Shown here piece by piece: positions 14,113-23,340 of a stretch of DNA of 34,577 nt. The DNA is taken from positions 1 to 34,577 of the forward strand of contig DYET01000098.1 of assembly GCA_020725625.1 (NCBI GenBank), read 5' to 3'. How positions within the stretch are numbered: position 1 is the stretch's first letter; each line of letters opens with the position of its first letter. The notes beneath the pieces were generated by a model. That model was given only the letters and a program-made list of their open reading frames with translations, did no database searches and was not told where the DNA came from. Position numbers and translations under genes: made by a program. The stretch is from Desulfovirgula sp. Lineage in GTDB: Bacteria; Bacillota; Desulfotomaculia; Desulfotomaculales; Desulfocucumaceae.

Positions 14113-15684
14113 TCAGACCCTGCGCTCGCGCCCTTCCCAAAACTTTTCGCGGATTTTTTTCTTGTCAATTTTACCTAGGTTAGTCAATGGAATTTCGTCC
14201 CAGAACTCAACGCTCTTGGGCGCCATCAGGCTTCCCTTGCAGTCCTTGACAAAATTGACCAGGTCCTCCTCGGAAACCGATTTTCCCTCATGCAGCACTA
14301 CCACCGCCTTGACCGCCTCGCCCCACTTCTCATGGGGAACCCCCACCACGGCTACATTTTTCACTGCAGGGTGTTCGTGAAGGGCGTCTTCCACCTCGCG
14401 GGGATAGATATTGAATCCGCCGCTTACAATCATGTCCTTGGACCTGTCCACGATATATAAAAAGCCCTCTTCATCCTGCCTAGCCAGGTCTCCGGTGAAC
14501 AGCCAGCCGTCCCTGACAGCCGCCGCAGTTGCCTCCGGGTTTTTCAGGTAGCCGTCCATCATGTTGGGATGGCGTACCACTATTTCCCCGACCTCCCCGG
14601 GCTTCACATCCCTTCCATCTTCGTCCACAATTCTTACCCGCGCCGGAATGGTGGGCCTGCCGCAGGAGCTGAAAACCCTCCTCTCCCTTTCCGGATCGGC
14701 GATGACGTGATCCTCCCTGGGCAGAACGCTGATCATCATTGGCGCCTCGGTCTGGCCGTAAAGCTGGGTAAATATCGGCCCGAAGGTGTTGATGGCCTGT
14801 TTCAGCCGCTCCGGGGCGATGGCGGCGGCCCCGTAGATTACATTCCGGAGGCTGCTGAAATCGTATTTTTTCAGGTCCGGGTAATCCAGCAGGACGTATA
14901 TCATGGTGGGAACCATAAAGGCCGCGGTGACTTTCTCCTTTTCGGCGGTCTTAAGGAATAACCCGGGGTCGAAATGGTCCAGGATCACGCAGGTGCCCCT
15001 TCTCAGGAGGACCGGCAGGATTAAACAGCCGCCCGCGTGAGTAAGGGGAGTGGCATAGGCGAACACCTCGTCATACCCCAGGCCGAGCTCCAGCATTTCA
15101 GTAAGAAATGTGCTCACCCAGGACCTGTGCGAGAGCATGACCCCCTTTGGACGGCCGGTGGTCCCGCCGGTGTAATAAATGCCGCAAAGGTCCTCCGGGC
15201 TGACTTCAACCTGGGGGACTTCCGGGGGGTTGCCGTCAATTAGCGCATTCAGGTAGACATGACCGTCCATAATTTCCGCGGGATCTTCACCAATGCAGAT
15301 ATAGTGCCTGACAGTCTCAAGCTGCGGGATCATTTCCCTGACCCTGGAAGCCAACCTTTCGTGGTAAATCAGCGCGGCGCACTCCGACTGGTTCATCATG
15401 TAGACATGGTCGCTTGAATTAAGCAACACGGCCAGGGGCACCCTGACATTTCCCAATTTGCCCAGGGCATATTCGCAGAAAATATATTCGGGACAATTGG
15501 CCATCAAAAAGGCCACCCTGTCTCCCTTTTTCAGCCCCATTTTGGCAAAGGCGCCGGCCAGGCGACAGGCCTTTTCCCCCATCTCGCCGTATGTATAAAC
15601 CCTGTCGCCGTGTTTTATGGCCGTTCTGCCCCTGTAAAAAGTGACACACCTGTCGTACAGTTCCCCCACTGTCTGGCTGATCAT
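14113..15684 (-). CDS. AMP-dependent acyl-CoA ligase (long-chain type)
   Basis: A 523-residue ANL ligase. Motifs in order are IYYTGGTTGRPKGVMLSH (P-loop), QLYGQTEAPMM (A5), FTGDLARQDEEGFLYIVDRS (A7/hinge), SGGFNIYPREVEDALHEHP and the C-terminal lysine in LTNLGKIDKKKI. ATG 15684 is used since GAGGGG lies 7 nt upstream; the frame extends to 15717 without a better site. In the YxxGGTTG P-loop the first serine is glycine, seen in several FadD-like enzymes. It would activate a free acid to its CoA thioester. It is preceded by an AT-rich gap of about 180 bp that may hold a promoter, so it could start a separate transcript with the genes downstream. Confidence 0.88.
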   Translation of the reverse strand: MISQTVGELYDRCVTFYRGRTAIKHGDRVYTYGEMGEKACRLAGAFAKMGLKKGDRVAFLMANCPEYIFCEYALGKLGNVRVPLAVLLNSSDHVYMMNQSECAALIYHERLASRVREMIPQLETVRHYICIGEDPAEIMDGHVYLNALIDGNPPEVPQVEVSPEDLCGIYYTGGTTGRPKGVMLSHRSWVSTFLTEMLELGLGYDEVFAYATPLTHAGGCLILPVLLRRGTCVILDHFDPGLFLKTAEKEKVTAAFMVPTMIYVLLDYPDLKKYDFSSLRNVIYGAAAIAPERLKQAINTFGPIFTQLYGQTEAPMMISVLPREDHVIADPERERRVFSSCGRPTIPARVRIVDEDGRDVKPGEVGEIVVRHPNMMDGYLKNPEATAAAVRDGWLFTGDLARQDEEGFLYIVDRSKDMIVSGGFNIYPREVEDALHEHPAVKNVAVVGVPHEKWGEAVKAVVVLHEGKSVSEEDLVNFVKDCKGSLMAPKSVEFWDEIPLTNLGKIDKKKIREKFWEGRERRV

Positions 15685-15867
15685 GGCTATTCCCCTCTTT
15701 TGTTGCTTGATCTGCATAACTATACTAATATGGTTTTATAGTTTTTTGATAAAATTAAATATCGTGGAGTAATTGCGGTTTACCCAACATCTGTTAACCC
15801 GGCTATTGATAAAAAGGTTATTGGTTTTTGGTTATTAGCTGAATATTGCAAATTTTAACTGTAATTC
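15685..15867 (-). promoter_or_regulatory. AT-rich gap, possible internal promoter region
   Basis: This is the longest gap of the minus-strand run. It is AT-rich, with TATAGT-like and TTATCA-like hexamers on the minus strand near 15715-15760, but no pair has ideal spacing. I do not assign boxes. No gene is seen. Confidence 0.3.
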
Positions 15868-17493
15868 TTACTTCAGGAGGCGTCTCAAAATTTTTCCGCT
15901 GCCGCTCTTGGGCAGGCTGTCCACGAATTCCACCTGCCGGGGGTACTTGTAGGCAGCCATTTTTTCTTTGCACCATTCAATAATCTCCTCACCGGTCACC
16001 TTGCCCCTGTATTCAGGCTTCAGGACAATAAAGCTCTTTGGCTCCTCTCCCCGGTATGGGTGGGAAACACCGATGGTGGCCGCCTCGGCCACTGCCGGGT
16101 GCCGGTAGAGAAAGGCATCCACCTCGGCCAGGAAAACGGCGTAGCCGGATACCTTGATCATCTCCTTGAGCCTGCCCACTATTCTGAATACTCCGTTTTC
16201 GTCCATGACTGCGATATCCCCGGTCCTGAGCCAGCCGTCCCGCAGCACCCTTTGGGTCTGTTCCGGGGCATTCCAGTAACCCTTCATTACGCAAGGCCCT
16301 TTTACCCACAGCTCGCCCTCCCTGCCGGTTTCAACCTCTTTTTCCCCGCCGTCAACATCCATCAGCTTAACGTCGTGGTAATAAAGCGGGCTTCCCACCG
16401 CGCCCGGCCAGAAATTATACTGGTTGTTGCCGACAATTCCGCCACAGGCCTCGCTAAGCCCGTAACCTTCGATAATATTGATCCTGGTAACTTCGTACCA
16501 TTTCTTGTGAATTTCCGTAGGCACCGGGGCACCTCCGGAGAGCACCAGCCGCAGGGAGGAAAAGTCGTATTTGTCAACGCCGGGGAGGTTAATCACCGCC
16601 ACATTGATGGGCGTGATGGTGACCCAAACGGTGGCCCTGTACTTTTGAATAACCTCCAGGGTGGGGACCAGGTCAAACCGGGCGAACAGGATCAGCGTTC
16701 CGCCTGCAGCCAGGGCCGGGTTCATGGCTATGTCCAGTCCGGTGACGTGGAACAGCGGCAGCACTATCAGGTGGACATCCCGCTCGGTGTACTGGTAATA
16801 ATGCCTGATGCACCTGCTGTGTACAGCAATGTTCCAGTGACTGATCATGGCGCCCTTGGGGAGGCCGGTGGTACCCGCGGTGTATTGGAACAGGGCCAGG
16901 TCTTCCTCCATGTTGATGGAAACCTGAGGAGGCTTTGCTTCCGTTTTTTCAATCAGGTCCTTGAAGTCGATGGAGTCCGGCACCTCAACTTTTCCCCCGG
17001 TCATCGTGGGGTGGACGGGTATGGCCGGCTTTTCCGGCAGGTAGTCTGAGAAACTGGTGACTATTACGTTCCTGACTCCGCAGGCTTCCCTTATGGGCCC
17101 CAACACCGGGTAAAAGTGGTCCAGCATAACCACAGTTTCAATCCCCGCGTCCTTCAGTTCGTGTTCCAGCTCATCGGCCTTGTACATCGGGCTGCAGTTT
17201 GCCACTACGGCCCCCGCCTTCAATATCCCGTAAAAGGCGATTACGAACTGGGGGCAGTTTTCCATGTACAGGGCGACCCGATCACCTTTTTTCGTCCCCA
17301 GGTTGACCAGGGCCGCAGCAAACCGGTCGGATGCCTCGTCGAGTTCCCGGTAGGTAATCTCGTACCCGTAAAAATTGACGGCAACTTTATCAGGATTCTT
17401 TGCAGCCTGTTTCCTGATGTTTTCAAATATAGGTTCCTTCGGCAGCGGAGGAATCAGGGGGTCCTGTTTAGGCCAGTTTTTTTCCCAAAGCAT
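15868..17493 (-). CDS. AMP-dependent acyl-CoA ligase
   Basis: A 541-residue ANL ligase with P-loop FQYTAGTTGLPKGAMISH, A5 motif IEGYGLSEACGG, RTGDIAVMDENGVFRIVGRL hinge (Arg-Leu-Lys form RLKEMIKVSG) and the C-terminal catalytic lysine in KSGSGKILRRLLK. ATG 17493 follows GAGGGG. The opening WEKNWPKQDPLIPPLPKEP is typical of long-chain fatty-acid ligases from Peptococcaceae and related anaerobes. It starts 32 bp after the stop of the long acyl-CoA dehydrogenase, so these two are probably one transcript, and the pair would make and then desaturate an acyl-CoA. The message could end in the AT-rich gap after it, although no good terminator is visible there. Confidence 0.88.
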   Translation of the reverse strand: MLWEKNWPKQDPLIPPLPKEPIFENIRKQAAKNPDKVAVNFYGYEITYRELDEASDRFAAALVNLGTKKGDRVALYMENCPQFVIAFYGILKAGAVVANCSPMYKADELEHELKDAGIETVVMLDHFYPVLGPIREACGVRNVIVTSFSDYLPEKPAIPVHPTMTGGKVEVPDSIDFKDLIEKTEAKPPQVSINMEEDLALFQYTAGTTGLPKGAMISHWNIAVHSRCIRHYYQYTERDVHLIVLPLFHVTGLDIAMNPALAAGGTLILFARFDLVPTLEVIQKYRATVWVTITPINVAVINLPGVDKYDFSSLRLVLSGGAPVPTEIHKKWYEVTRINIIEGYGLSEACGGIVGNNQYNFWPGAVGSPLYYHDVKLMDVDGGEKEVETGREGELWVKGPCVMKGYWNAPEQTQRVLRDGWLRTGDIAVMDENGVFRIVGRLKEMIKVSGYAVFLAEVDAFLYRHPAVAEAATIGVSHPYRGEEPKSFIVLKPEYRGKVTGEEIIEWCKEKMAAYKYPRQVEFVDSLPKSGSGKILRRLLK

Positions 17494-17525
17494 GATCGTT
17501 TCCCCTCTTTCTTAAATTGATTTTT

Positions 17526-19394
17526 TCAACCTTCCCAGGAAAAAGCGTTTTCCGGCATAGTAAGGTATTCCGACTCCGGGCTGAGGATCTGGCGGACTTT
17601 TCCGTATATGCGGGGGAGCAGCGATCCGATATAAAATTTGGCTGTCCCGATTTTTCCGGTATAAAAGGCCACGTCCCTGTCCACCCCCGCCAGGTCCGAC
17701 ATTTTCCCGGTGGTTTCGGCTCCCTCACCGCCGGCCAGGAGGCTTAATTTTTCTTTTGCCACGGTGGCCTGCCAGAGAAGCAGCCAGGCCAGTACCACAT
17801 CGCCAAACAGCTCCAAAAACGGCGTTGCGGCCCCGATGGCAGTCATGAATTCCGGTCCGCGGCTCCGGCCTGCCAGCGTCATGATTACTTCCAGGAGCGA
17901 CTTTTTAGCTTGGTCCAGCTCGCCGGCATAAGGCTTGAGGGAGGGGTCGGCATCAGCCTTAGCCAAGGTTTCATCCATTAACGAATTCAGACTCTGGAGA
18001 ACCGTGCCGCCTTTCATTCCTAACTTCCGGCCCAAAAGATCGAGAGCCTGGATCCCTGTGGTCCCCTCGTAGATGGATGTGATCTTGCAATCCCTCAGGT
18101 GCTGCTCAATGGGATATTCCGCAGTATACCCGTATCCCCCGAAAACCTGCATGGACTGTACACAGACTTCAAAACTGCGCTCGGAAATATACCCCTTGAC
18201 AACCGGGGTCAGCAGGTCCAGGTAACCGTTCCATAAGGCTTTTTCTTCTTCCGTGGCGGCTGATTTCATTCTGTCAATACAGTAAACCGTGAAATACAAC
18301 AGGGCCCGGTCTCCCTCCACGTATGCCTTCATGGTCGCCAGCATGCGGCGGACATCGGGGTGCTGGATAATGGGCACATCGGGGGCGTCCGGCTGCTTTG
18401 CCCTTGAAATATGGGGTCCTTGCAGCCTCTCCTTGGCATAGGCGGCCGCTTTCAAAAACGAAGTGCTGGCAAAAGCCGAGGACTGGCATCCTACGCCAAT
18501 CCGGGCCTCGTTCATCATGCGGAACATTACTTCTATCCCCTGCCGGGGCCTGCCCAGCAGATAGCCCACACACCTGCCCGAATCCCCAAAGCTTAGATAG
18601 CAGGTGGCAGAAGCATGAATTCCCATCTTATGCTCTATCCCGGTACAGACCACGTCATTCCGATCTTTAGGATTGCCGTTCTCGTCAAGGAGATATTTTG
18701 GCACCAGGAACAGAGACAGCCCCTTGGTTCCTGGAGGGTCTCCTTCAATTCGCGCCAGCACGGCATGGATAATATTTTCAGAAAGGTCGTGTTCGCCGTT
18801 GGTGATAAATATTTTGTTTCCTGTAATGGAGTAGGTTCCATTATCCAGGGGAACCGCCTTGGTTTTAGCCGCCCCCACGTTGCTGCCGGCCTGGGGTTCA
18901 GTCAGGCACATCGTTCCGCTAAATCTGCCTTCAAAAATTGGCAGCATGAATTTTTCCTTTTGTTCCTCGTCACCGAATTCTTCGATCATTTTGGCCACAC
19001 CGTGGGAAAGCCCGGCATAACCGACCAGGGTGCTGTTTCCCGCCACAAACAGCTCCATGCAGGCTGCACTTAGACAATTGGGCAATCCCTGGCCCCCAAC
19101 CCCGGGATCGTCAGCAATACAATGCCACCCCCCTTCGATTATCTTTTTATGACCCTCGTGAAATGCTTCGGGAACAAAAACATTCCCGTTCTCGAACCGG
19201 CATCCTTCCCGGTCACCCATACGGTTTAAAGGCTCCATGACATTGACAGCCAATTTTTCGGCCGTATCCAGCACCATTTCATAGTCTTCCCTGGACTGGC
19301 CGGAGAACGGACCGGATTTTGTCAAATCCTCCAGTCTCAATTGTTCGAAGAGAACGAATCTTACGTCTCTCATGTCCACCAGCAGGTTCTTCAT
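17526..19394 (-). CDS. Long acyl-CoA dehydrogenase with C-terminal extension (DmdC/FadE-like)
   Basis: A 622-residue acyl-CoA dehydrogenase, far above the usual 380-400. The central dehydrogenase part has SGTMCLTEPQAGSNVGAAKT (flavin-binding), VFGGYGYTAEYPIEQHLRDC and the intact catalytic-base box SIYEGTTGIQALDLLGRK. The last 120 or so residues form the extra helical domain (PF12806-type) known from 3-methylmercaptopropionyl-CoA dehydrogenase and similar enzymes. ATG 19394 follows GAGGAGG. It should desaturate an acyl-CoA, using ETF. It lies 33 bp after the FadB-like gene. Unlike the other two dehydrogenases here it keeps the YEGT glutamate, so it is the most conventional of the three. Confidence 0.9.
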   Translation of the reverse strand: MKNLLVDMRDVRFVLFEQLRLEDLTKSGPFSGQSREDYEMVLDTAEKLAVNVMEPLNRMGDREGCRFENGNVFVPEAFHEGHKKIIEGGWHCIADDPGVGGQGLPNCLSAACMELFVAGNSTLVGYAGLSHGVAKMIEEFGDEEQKEKFMLPIFEGRFSGTMCLTEPQAGSNVGAAKTKAVPLDNGTYSITGNKIFITNGEHDLSENIIHAVLARIEGDPPGTKGLSLFLVPKYLLDENGNPKDRNDVVCTGIEHKMGIHASATCYLSFGDSGRCVGYLLGRPRQGIEVMFRMMNEARIGVGCQSSAFASTSFLKAAAYAKERLQGPHISRAKQPDAPDVPIIQHPDVRRMLATMKAYVEGDRALLYFTVYCIDRMKSAATEEEKALWNGYLDLLTPVVKGYISERSFEVCVQSMQVFGGYGYTAEYPIEQHLRDCKITSIYEGTTGIQALDLLGRKLGMKGGTVLQSLNSLMDETLAKADADPSLKPYAGELDQAKKSLLEVIMTLAGRSRGPEFMTAIGAATPFLELFGDVVLAWLLLWQATVAKEKLSLLAGGEGAETTGKMSDLAGVDRDVAFYTGKIGTAKFYIGSLLPRIYGKVRQILSPESEYLTMPENAFSWEG

Positions 19395-19427
19395 TTTTTC
19401 CTCCTCTTCTAATAAGCCCTGAAACGG

Positions 19428-21437
19428 TCAAATATAAAATTTCCTACTGTACAGCTCCCGGCTTAATCCCGTCAGATCCGCCCACTTCATGGGGCCCCCC
19501 TTGTCCGGAGGGAAGCCCAGTCCCCAGATCATGGCCACGTCTATTGAACCCGGATTATCGACAATTCCCATGTCGAGCAGTTCCTTGCCCTTTTTGACAA
19601 ATTCCAGGTAAAGGGCATCCTGGATTTCCCCGCCGGACATCTCGACGGGATCTCCCTTTACCGCAATCAGTGGCAGCACCCCGGGGTCTACACTGCCGTC
19701 CTTTAAGAAAAATCCCCTTCCCGACTTTTTCAGGCCGGCGCGCCCGTCCTTGATCACCCTTTTAAGTGTTTCCGGCGGGTCCAGTCCCAGGGCGTAAAAG
19801 GCCTTATAATGAACGTCGATACCTATCTCATCGATTAGCCTCACCGGCCCCACAGGAAACCCGAACTGAACCATGGCGGCATCTATTTTTTCAATGGGTA
19901 CGCCCCGTTCCAGGAGTTCGTACAGCTTTAGAAAGTACGGCAGGATAAGGGCGTTGACGACGAATCCCGGGTAGTCGTTGCACACCACCGGGCGCTTCCT
20001 GATGGCTGCGGCAAAGGCCAGCAGGTTGCTAATCGTCTCCGGGCTGGTATTCTCGCCCCTGATAACTTCTAATAGCTCCATCATCCAGACCGGCGAGAAA
20101 AAATGGGCGCCGGCAAATCTCCCGGGGTTGGTTACAGTCCGGGCCATCCTTGTGATGGGAATGGTTGAGGTGTTGCTGGCGATAATGCAGTCACCGGGCA
20201 CAACCCGGCACAGCTCCCTGTATACCCCGTCCTTCACCTTCTGGTCCTCGAACACCGCCTCGATCACCAGGTCCACATCTTTAAAGTGTTCGCCGTATTC
20301 CGGGGTTAACGTCAACAAGCTCATTAACTGGTCTACATCCGCCTTAAGCTTTTTCTTTGCGGCCATTTCCTCCAGTATTTTCCGTACAAATTCTCTTCCC
20401 GGTTCCAGCGCACCGGGCAGGTCCTTGACCAACACAGGAATCTGCATGTGCCTGAGGATGTCAATGACTATGCCGCGCCCCATAGTGCCAAAGCCAAGCA
20501 CAGCGGCTTTCCTTACAGGCCTGGCCTTAAAGCCCGGCGGAACCATGGACAGGGGCTTGTCGGTCCCGGTCTTAAGGAAAAAGGTGTGTATGCTTCCCTT
20601 GGCTTCATTGGAAAGGGTGACCTCGGTAAAATATTTTTTCTCAACTTCCAGGCCTTCTTTTAACGGCAGCCTGACCCCCTCCTGAATGGCTTTGACGGCC
20701 AGCATGGGCCCGGGAAGCTCGCGTCCCCTGGCTGCCTTAATCGCCTTTTGGCGGGCCTCTCCGGCCACGGCATCGATCTGGGAGAAATCGTGGGCCGGCC
20801 TCCTTAAATCGGCTGTTCCGGCAATAATCTCATTCAGCAGGGCTTTGGCCTCTTCCAGCAGGTCGCCCGCCGCCGGCACAACACGGTCGATCAGCCCGGC
20901 CTGAAAAGCCTTGTCTGCGGGCAGGGTCTTTCCGCTTAAGATCAAATCAACCGCAGCGGGACCAATAAGGCGGGTCAGCCGCTGGGTCCCGCCGCCGCCG
21001 GGGAACAGTCCCACCAGACACTCGGGAAGGCCGATCACCGTGGCCTTTGACTCTTTGGCTATTCTTGCCGTACAGGCCAGGGCCAGTTCAAAACCCCCTC
21101 CCAGGCAGTGCCCGTAGATCGCCGCCACCGATGGAAAAGGCGCATCCTGCAGCCTGTCAAAGGCCCGGTGTGTCCGGTCCAGGGCCCGGGCCAGCTTCTC
21201 CCTTGAATCAAAGGCTTCCAAGTATTTGAGGTTTCCCCCGGAATGAAAATTGTTGGGCTTGCCGGAAATGAATATTATACCTTTAATGAACTGGTCATCC
21301 CCAATGGTTTCGACAAGTTCATAAAATTCTTCGCTGACTTCCTCCGTCCAGGTGTTTACCGGTTCCCCGGGCACATCAACGGTGATTACGCCTACTCCTT
21401 CTTCCGCATTGAACTTAAAGATTTTTCCAATCCCCAC
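19428..21437 (-). CDS. Bifunctional enoyl-CoA hydratase / 3-hydroxyacyl-CoA dehydrogenase (FadB/FadJ-like)
   Basis: A 669-residue fusion. The N-terminal crotonase part holds GHCLGGGFELALACTARIA and GLPECLVGLFPGGGGTQRL, with both catalytic glutamates of the FadB family (in GGFE and LPE). The NAD-binding dehydrogenase part starts with AAVLGFGTMGRGIVIDI, continues with IASNTSTIPITRMA and the catalytic histidine in AGAHFFSPVWMMELLEV, and ends with a C-terminal domain (NDYPGFVVNALILPYF). GTG 21437 is chosen since GAGAGGGG lies 8 nt upstream. The frame is open to 21596, but those extra residues look untranslated. The oxyanion GAD motif is HSGGNLKYL, a little unusual. It hydrates and oxidises enoyl-CoA in beta-oxidation, giving the 3-oxoacyl-CoA for a thiolase. 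Confidence 0.9.
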   Translation of the reverse strand: MGIGKIFKFNAEEGVGVITVDVPGEPVNTWTEEVSEEFYELVETIGDDQFIKGIIFISGKPNNFHSGGNLKYLEAFDSREKLARALDRTHRAFDRLQDAPFPSVAAIYGHCLGGGFELALACTARIAKESKATVIGLPECLVGLFPGGGGTQRLTRLIGPAAVDLILSGKTLPADKAFQAGLIDRVVPAAGDLLEEAKALLNEIIAGTADLRRPAHDFSQIDAVAGEARQKAIKAARGRELPGPMLAVKAIQEGVRLPLKEGLEVEKKYFTEVTLSNEAKGSIHTFFLKTGTDKPLSMVPPGFKARPVRKAAVLGFGTMGRGIVIDILRHMQIPVLVKDLPGALEPGREFVRKILEEMAAKKKLKADVDQLMSLLTLTPEYGEHFKDVDLVIEAVFEDQKVKDGVYRELCRVVPGDCIIASNTSTIPITRMARTVTNPGRFAGAHFFSPVWMMELLEVIRGENTSPETISNLLAFAAAIRKRPVVCNDYPGFVVNALILPYFLKLYELLERGVPIEKIDAAMVQFGFPVGPVRLIDEIGIDVHYKAFYALGLDPPETLKRVIKDGRAGLKKSGRGFFLKDGSVDPGVLPLIAVKGDPVEMSGGEIQDALYLEFVKKGKELLDMGIVDNPGSIDVAMIWGLGFPPDKGGPMKWADLTGLSRELYSRKFYI

Positions 21438-21568
21438 GGCCGGCTCCCCTCTCCCTCCTGTAAATCCGTCTCCAACCTCCGGCTTCCTGCATCCCGGCCG
21501 GTACCCAGGCCACACTTTTAACTGCACTCGGAACCGTGTATGCTGCACAAAAATCCGGTTTTCAAGTT
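21438..21568 (-). other. 131-bp spacer before the FadB-like gene
   Basis: No hairpin with a T tract and no convincing promoter are visible. The minus strand carries an AGGAGGGAGAGGGG tract that supplies the ribosome site of the following gene. Confidence 0.35.
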
Positions 21569-22123
21569 CTAAATCCTGACCTCCCATTCGCAGCATACAC
21601 CGCTGCCTATGGTCTCAGGCGGTATTTGCAGGGCTTTTACAGATATATCCGGATTCAGGGCGCGGGCCTGCATCTCGAACATCTTCGTTTCCACTTCACG
21701 GCAGAAGTACTTTTCTCTTCCCCCACCCTCCTTTATCAGGGCCTCCAGAGTGGGGCATTTTTGCACCCTGATTGTGCCGTGATTTTGATTGATTAAATCG
21801 GCCTTGAATTTGATGTTCCAGGACCACGGGCTGAATTGGAGGATTTTAAAAAAGGACTCGATATCATTTCCCGTAATATTAAGAAGCTTCGTTATGTGTT
21901 TGGTTTCGTACCTGAAGTACTTGTTCCAGGCCCACAGGTCGCGTTCTATGGCGGTTTTATCGCCGAAGCGGTCCTTTACCGAAAGATACCAGAAGCCGTC
22001 TATGGCTAAAAACAGTTTGCCGTACAGCTTTAAGGCCTCCAGCAGCAGTTCCCTCGGAAAGCTTTCCCACCCGGTATCCGGCCTGAAATCACCGCTGTAG
22101 TCTTTCATTTCGCCCATTGCCAT
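21569..22123 (-). CDS. Small cytoplasmic protein, DUF6125 / ATC-hydrolase-like
   Basis: A 184-residue protein starting at ATG 22123, with GAGGG five to six nt upstream; the frame runs further upstream but over the previous gene. It is helical in its first half (ELLLEALKLYGKLFLAIDGF, then WAWNKYFRYETKHITKLL), followed by FKILQFSPWSWNIKF, and a C-terminal part with cysteines in RVQKCPTLEAL, YFCREVE and GVCCEWEV. By recall this resembles the DUF6125 group, related to L-2-amino-thiazoline-4-carboxylate hydrolase-like proteins, which are common near acyl-CoA genes in anaerobes. No enzyme activity is established for it. It is 17 bp after the dehydrogenase stop, so tightly co-transcribed. The three Cys positions could bind a metal. 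Confidence 0.6.
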   Translation of the reverse strand: MAMGEMKDYSGDFRPDTGWESFPRELLLEALKLYGKLFLAIDGFWYLSVKDRFGDKTAIERDLWAWNKYFRYETKHITKLLNITGNDIESFFKILQFSPWSWNIKFKADLINQNHGTIRVQKCPTLEALIKEGGGREKYFCREVETKMFEMQARALNPDISVKALQIPPETIGSGVCCEWEVRI

Positions 22124-22140
22124 CCCAACCCTCTGTATTG

Positions 22141-23286
22141 CTATAAACCCAGGGTTTTTGCCACAATGTTCTTTTGAATCTGGGTGGTGCCGCCTCCGAT
22201 TGAAAGAATCAGGACATCCCTCAGGTACCTCTGCATGTCGTGAGCCATGACCGGCCCGTACGGCCCGAGAATGTTGATGCCCTGCATTACCACCTTTTTT
22301 GCGGTCTCGGCGGCAAAATATTTGGACATGGATGTTTCTTTCACGCATTCTATTCGCTGCGTTTCCTTCCAGGCGGCGTAATAAGCCAGTTGCCTTGCTG
22401 CTTCCAGTTCAGTTGCCATTTCCACCAGCCTGTGCTGTATCGACTGGTACTGATCCCTCGACTGCCTGTGCCTGAAGTTTTCTTTTGCAAATTCGACTGC
22501 GTCTTCCAGGGCCGCCTGGCCGATTCCCAAGGCGCAGGAAGAAAGCACCAGCCGTTCCTGGTTTAAAAGCTTCATCTCCTGCTGCCACCCTTTGTTCAGT
22601 CCGCTTTCCCCGCCCAGTATGTTCCCGGGCGGTACTTTGACATTGTCGTATATAACCTCGCAGGTGTTCGACCCGTGGTATCCCAGTTTCTTGATGGGCC
22701 TGGCGCTATAACCCTCGGACTTTGTATCCACTATAAACGATGTTATTCCCCCGTACCTGGACTCACCCGTACGGGCAAAGGTAATGGTGTAATCCGCGAC
22801 CCCGGCCCCGGTGATGAACATCTTGCTGCCATTGATCCAGAAGTAGCCGTCCTTATAGGCGGCCTTTGTGCTTATGTTGGCGGCGTCCGATCCGGCGTTG
22901 GGCTCGGTGATGGCAAAGCTGAACATGACCTCGCCTTTGGCCAGCCTGGGCAGGTACGATTCTTTTTGTTCCCGGCTGCCGTTGAGGGAGATGATTTCGT
23001 TTCCGTACAGCGCTATGTTTCCCATCGCCCATGACAGTACGGGCAGCCTCCTTGAAATTTCTTCGTAGACAATCATCGTGTCAATGACATCTCCGCCCAT
23101 GCCGCCGTATTCCTCCGGGATGTTAATCCTCATGAAGCCCTGTTGGCTCAATTTTTTAATCAGTTCATGAGGAAACTCGTCCCTTTTGTCCAGCTCCCTG
23201 GCATGCTCCCTTGGTATTTCTTTCTCAACGAATTCCCGGATTTTTTCTTTCAGCGCGCTTCGCTTTTCATTAAAACGAAAATCCAT
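22141..23286 (-). CDS. Acyl-CoA dehydrogenase, YEGT box replaced by GGGT
   Basis: A 381-residue acyl-CoA dehydrogenase: N-terminal helical domain, FSFAITEPNAGSDAANIST (flavin motif), WINGSKMFITGAGVADYTI, and the C-terminal ILGPYGPVMAHDMQRYLRDV. The catalytic-glutamate box reads ILSIGGGTTQIQKNIVA, so the usual E is G. An acid is present in LLNQERLVLSSCALGIGQA, near the base position of isovaleryl-CoA-type enzymes. ATG 23286 follows GAAGGAG; ATG 23319 is possible. It lies directly after the MaoC hydratase gene and so belongs to the hydratase-aldolase group. Enzymes of this group that act on branched or ring-carrying substrates (such as steroid side chains) often have a moved base. Confidence 0.85.
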   Translation of the reverse strand: MDFRFNEKRSALKEKIREFVEKEIPREHARELDKRDEFPHELIKKLSQQGFMRINIPEEYGGMGGDVIDTMIVYEEISRRLPVLSWAMGNIALYGNEIISLNGSREQKESYLPRLAKGEVMFSFAITEPNAGSDAANISTKAAYKDGYFWINGSKMFITGAGVADYTITFARTGESRYGGITSFIVDTKSEGYSARPIKKLGYHGSNTCEVIYDNVKVPPGNILGGESGLNKGWQQEMKLLNQERLVLSSCALGIGQAALEDAVEFAKENFRHRQSRDQYQSIQHRLVEMATELEAARQLAYYAAWKETQRIECVKETSMSKYFAAETAKKVVMQGINILGPYGPVMAHDMQRYLRDVLILSIGGGTTQIQKNIVAKTLGL

Positions 23287-23340
23287 TTTCCGTTCTCCTT
23301 CGGAAAGGCTTGTGTTCAAAACGGTCCGGCGCTGGGTTCG

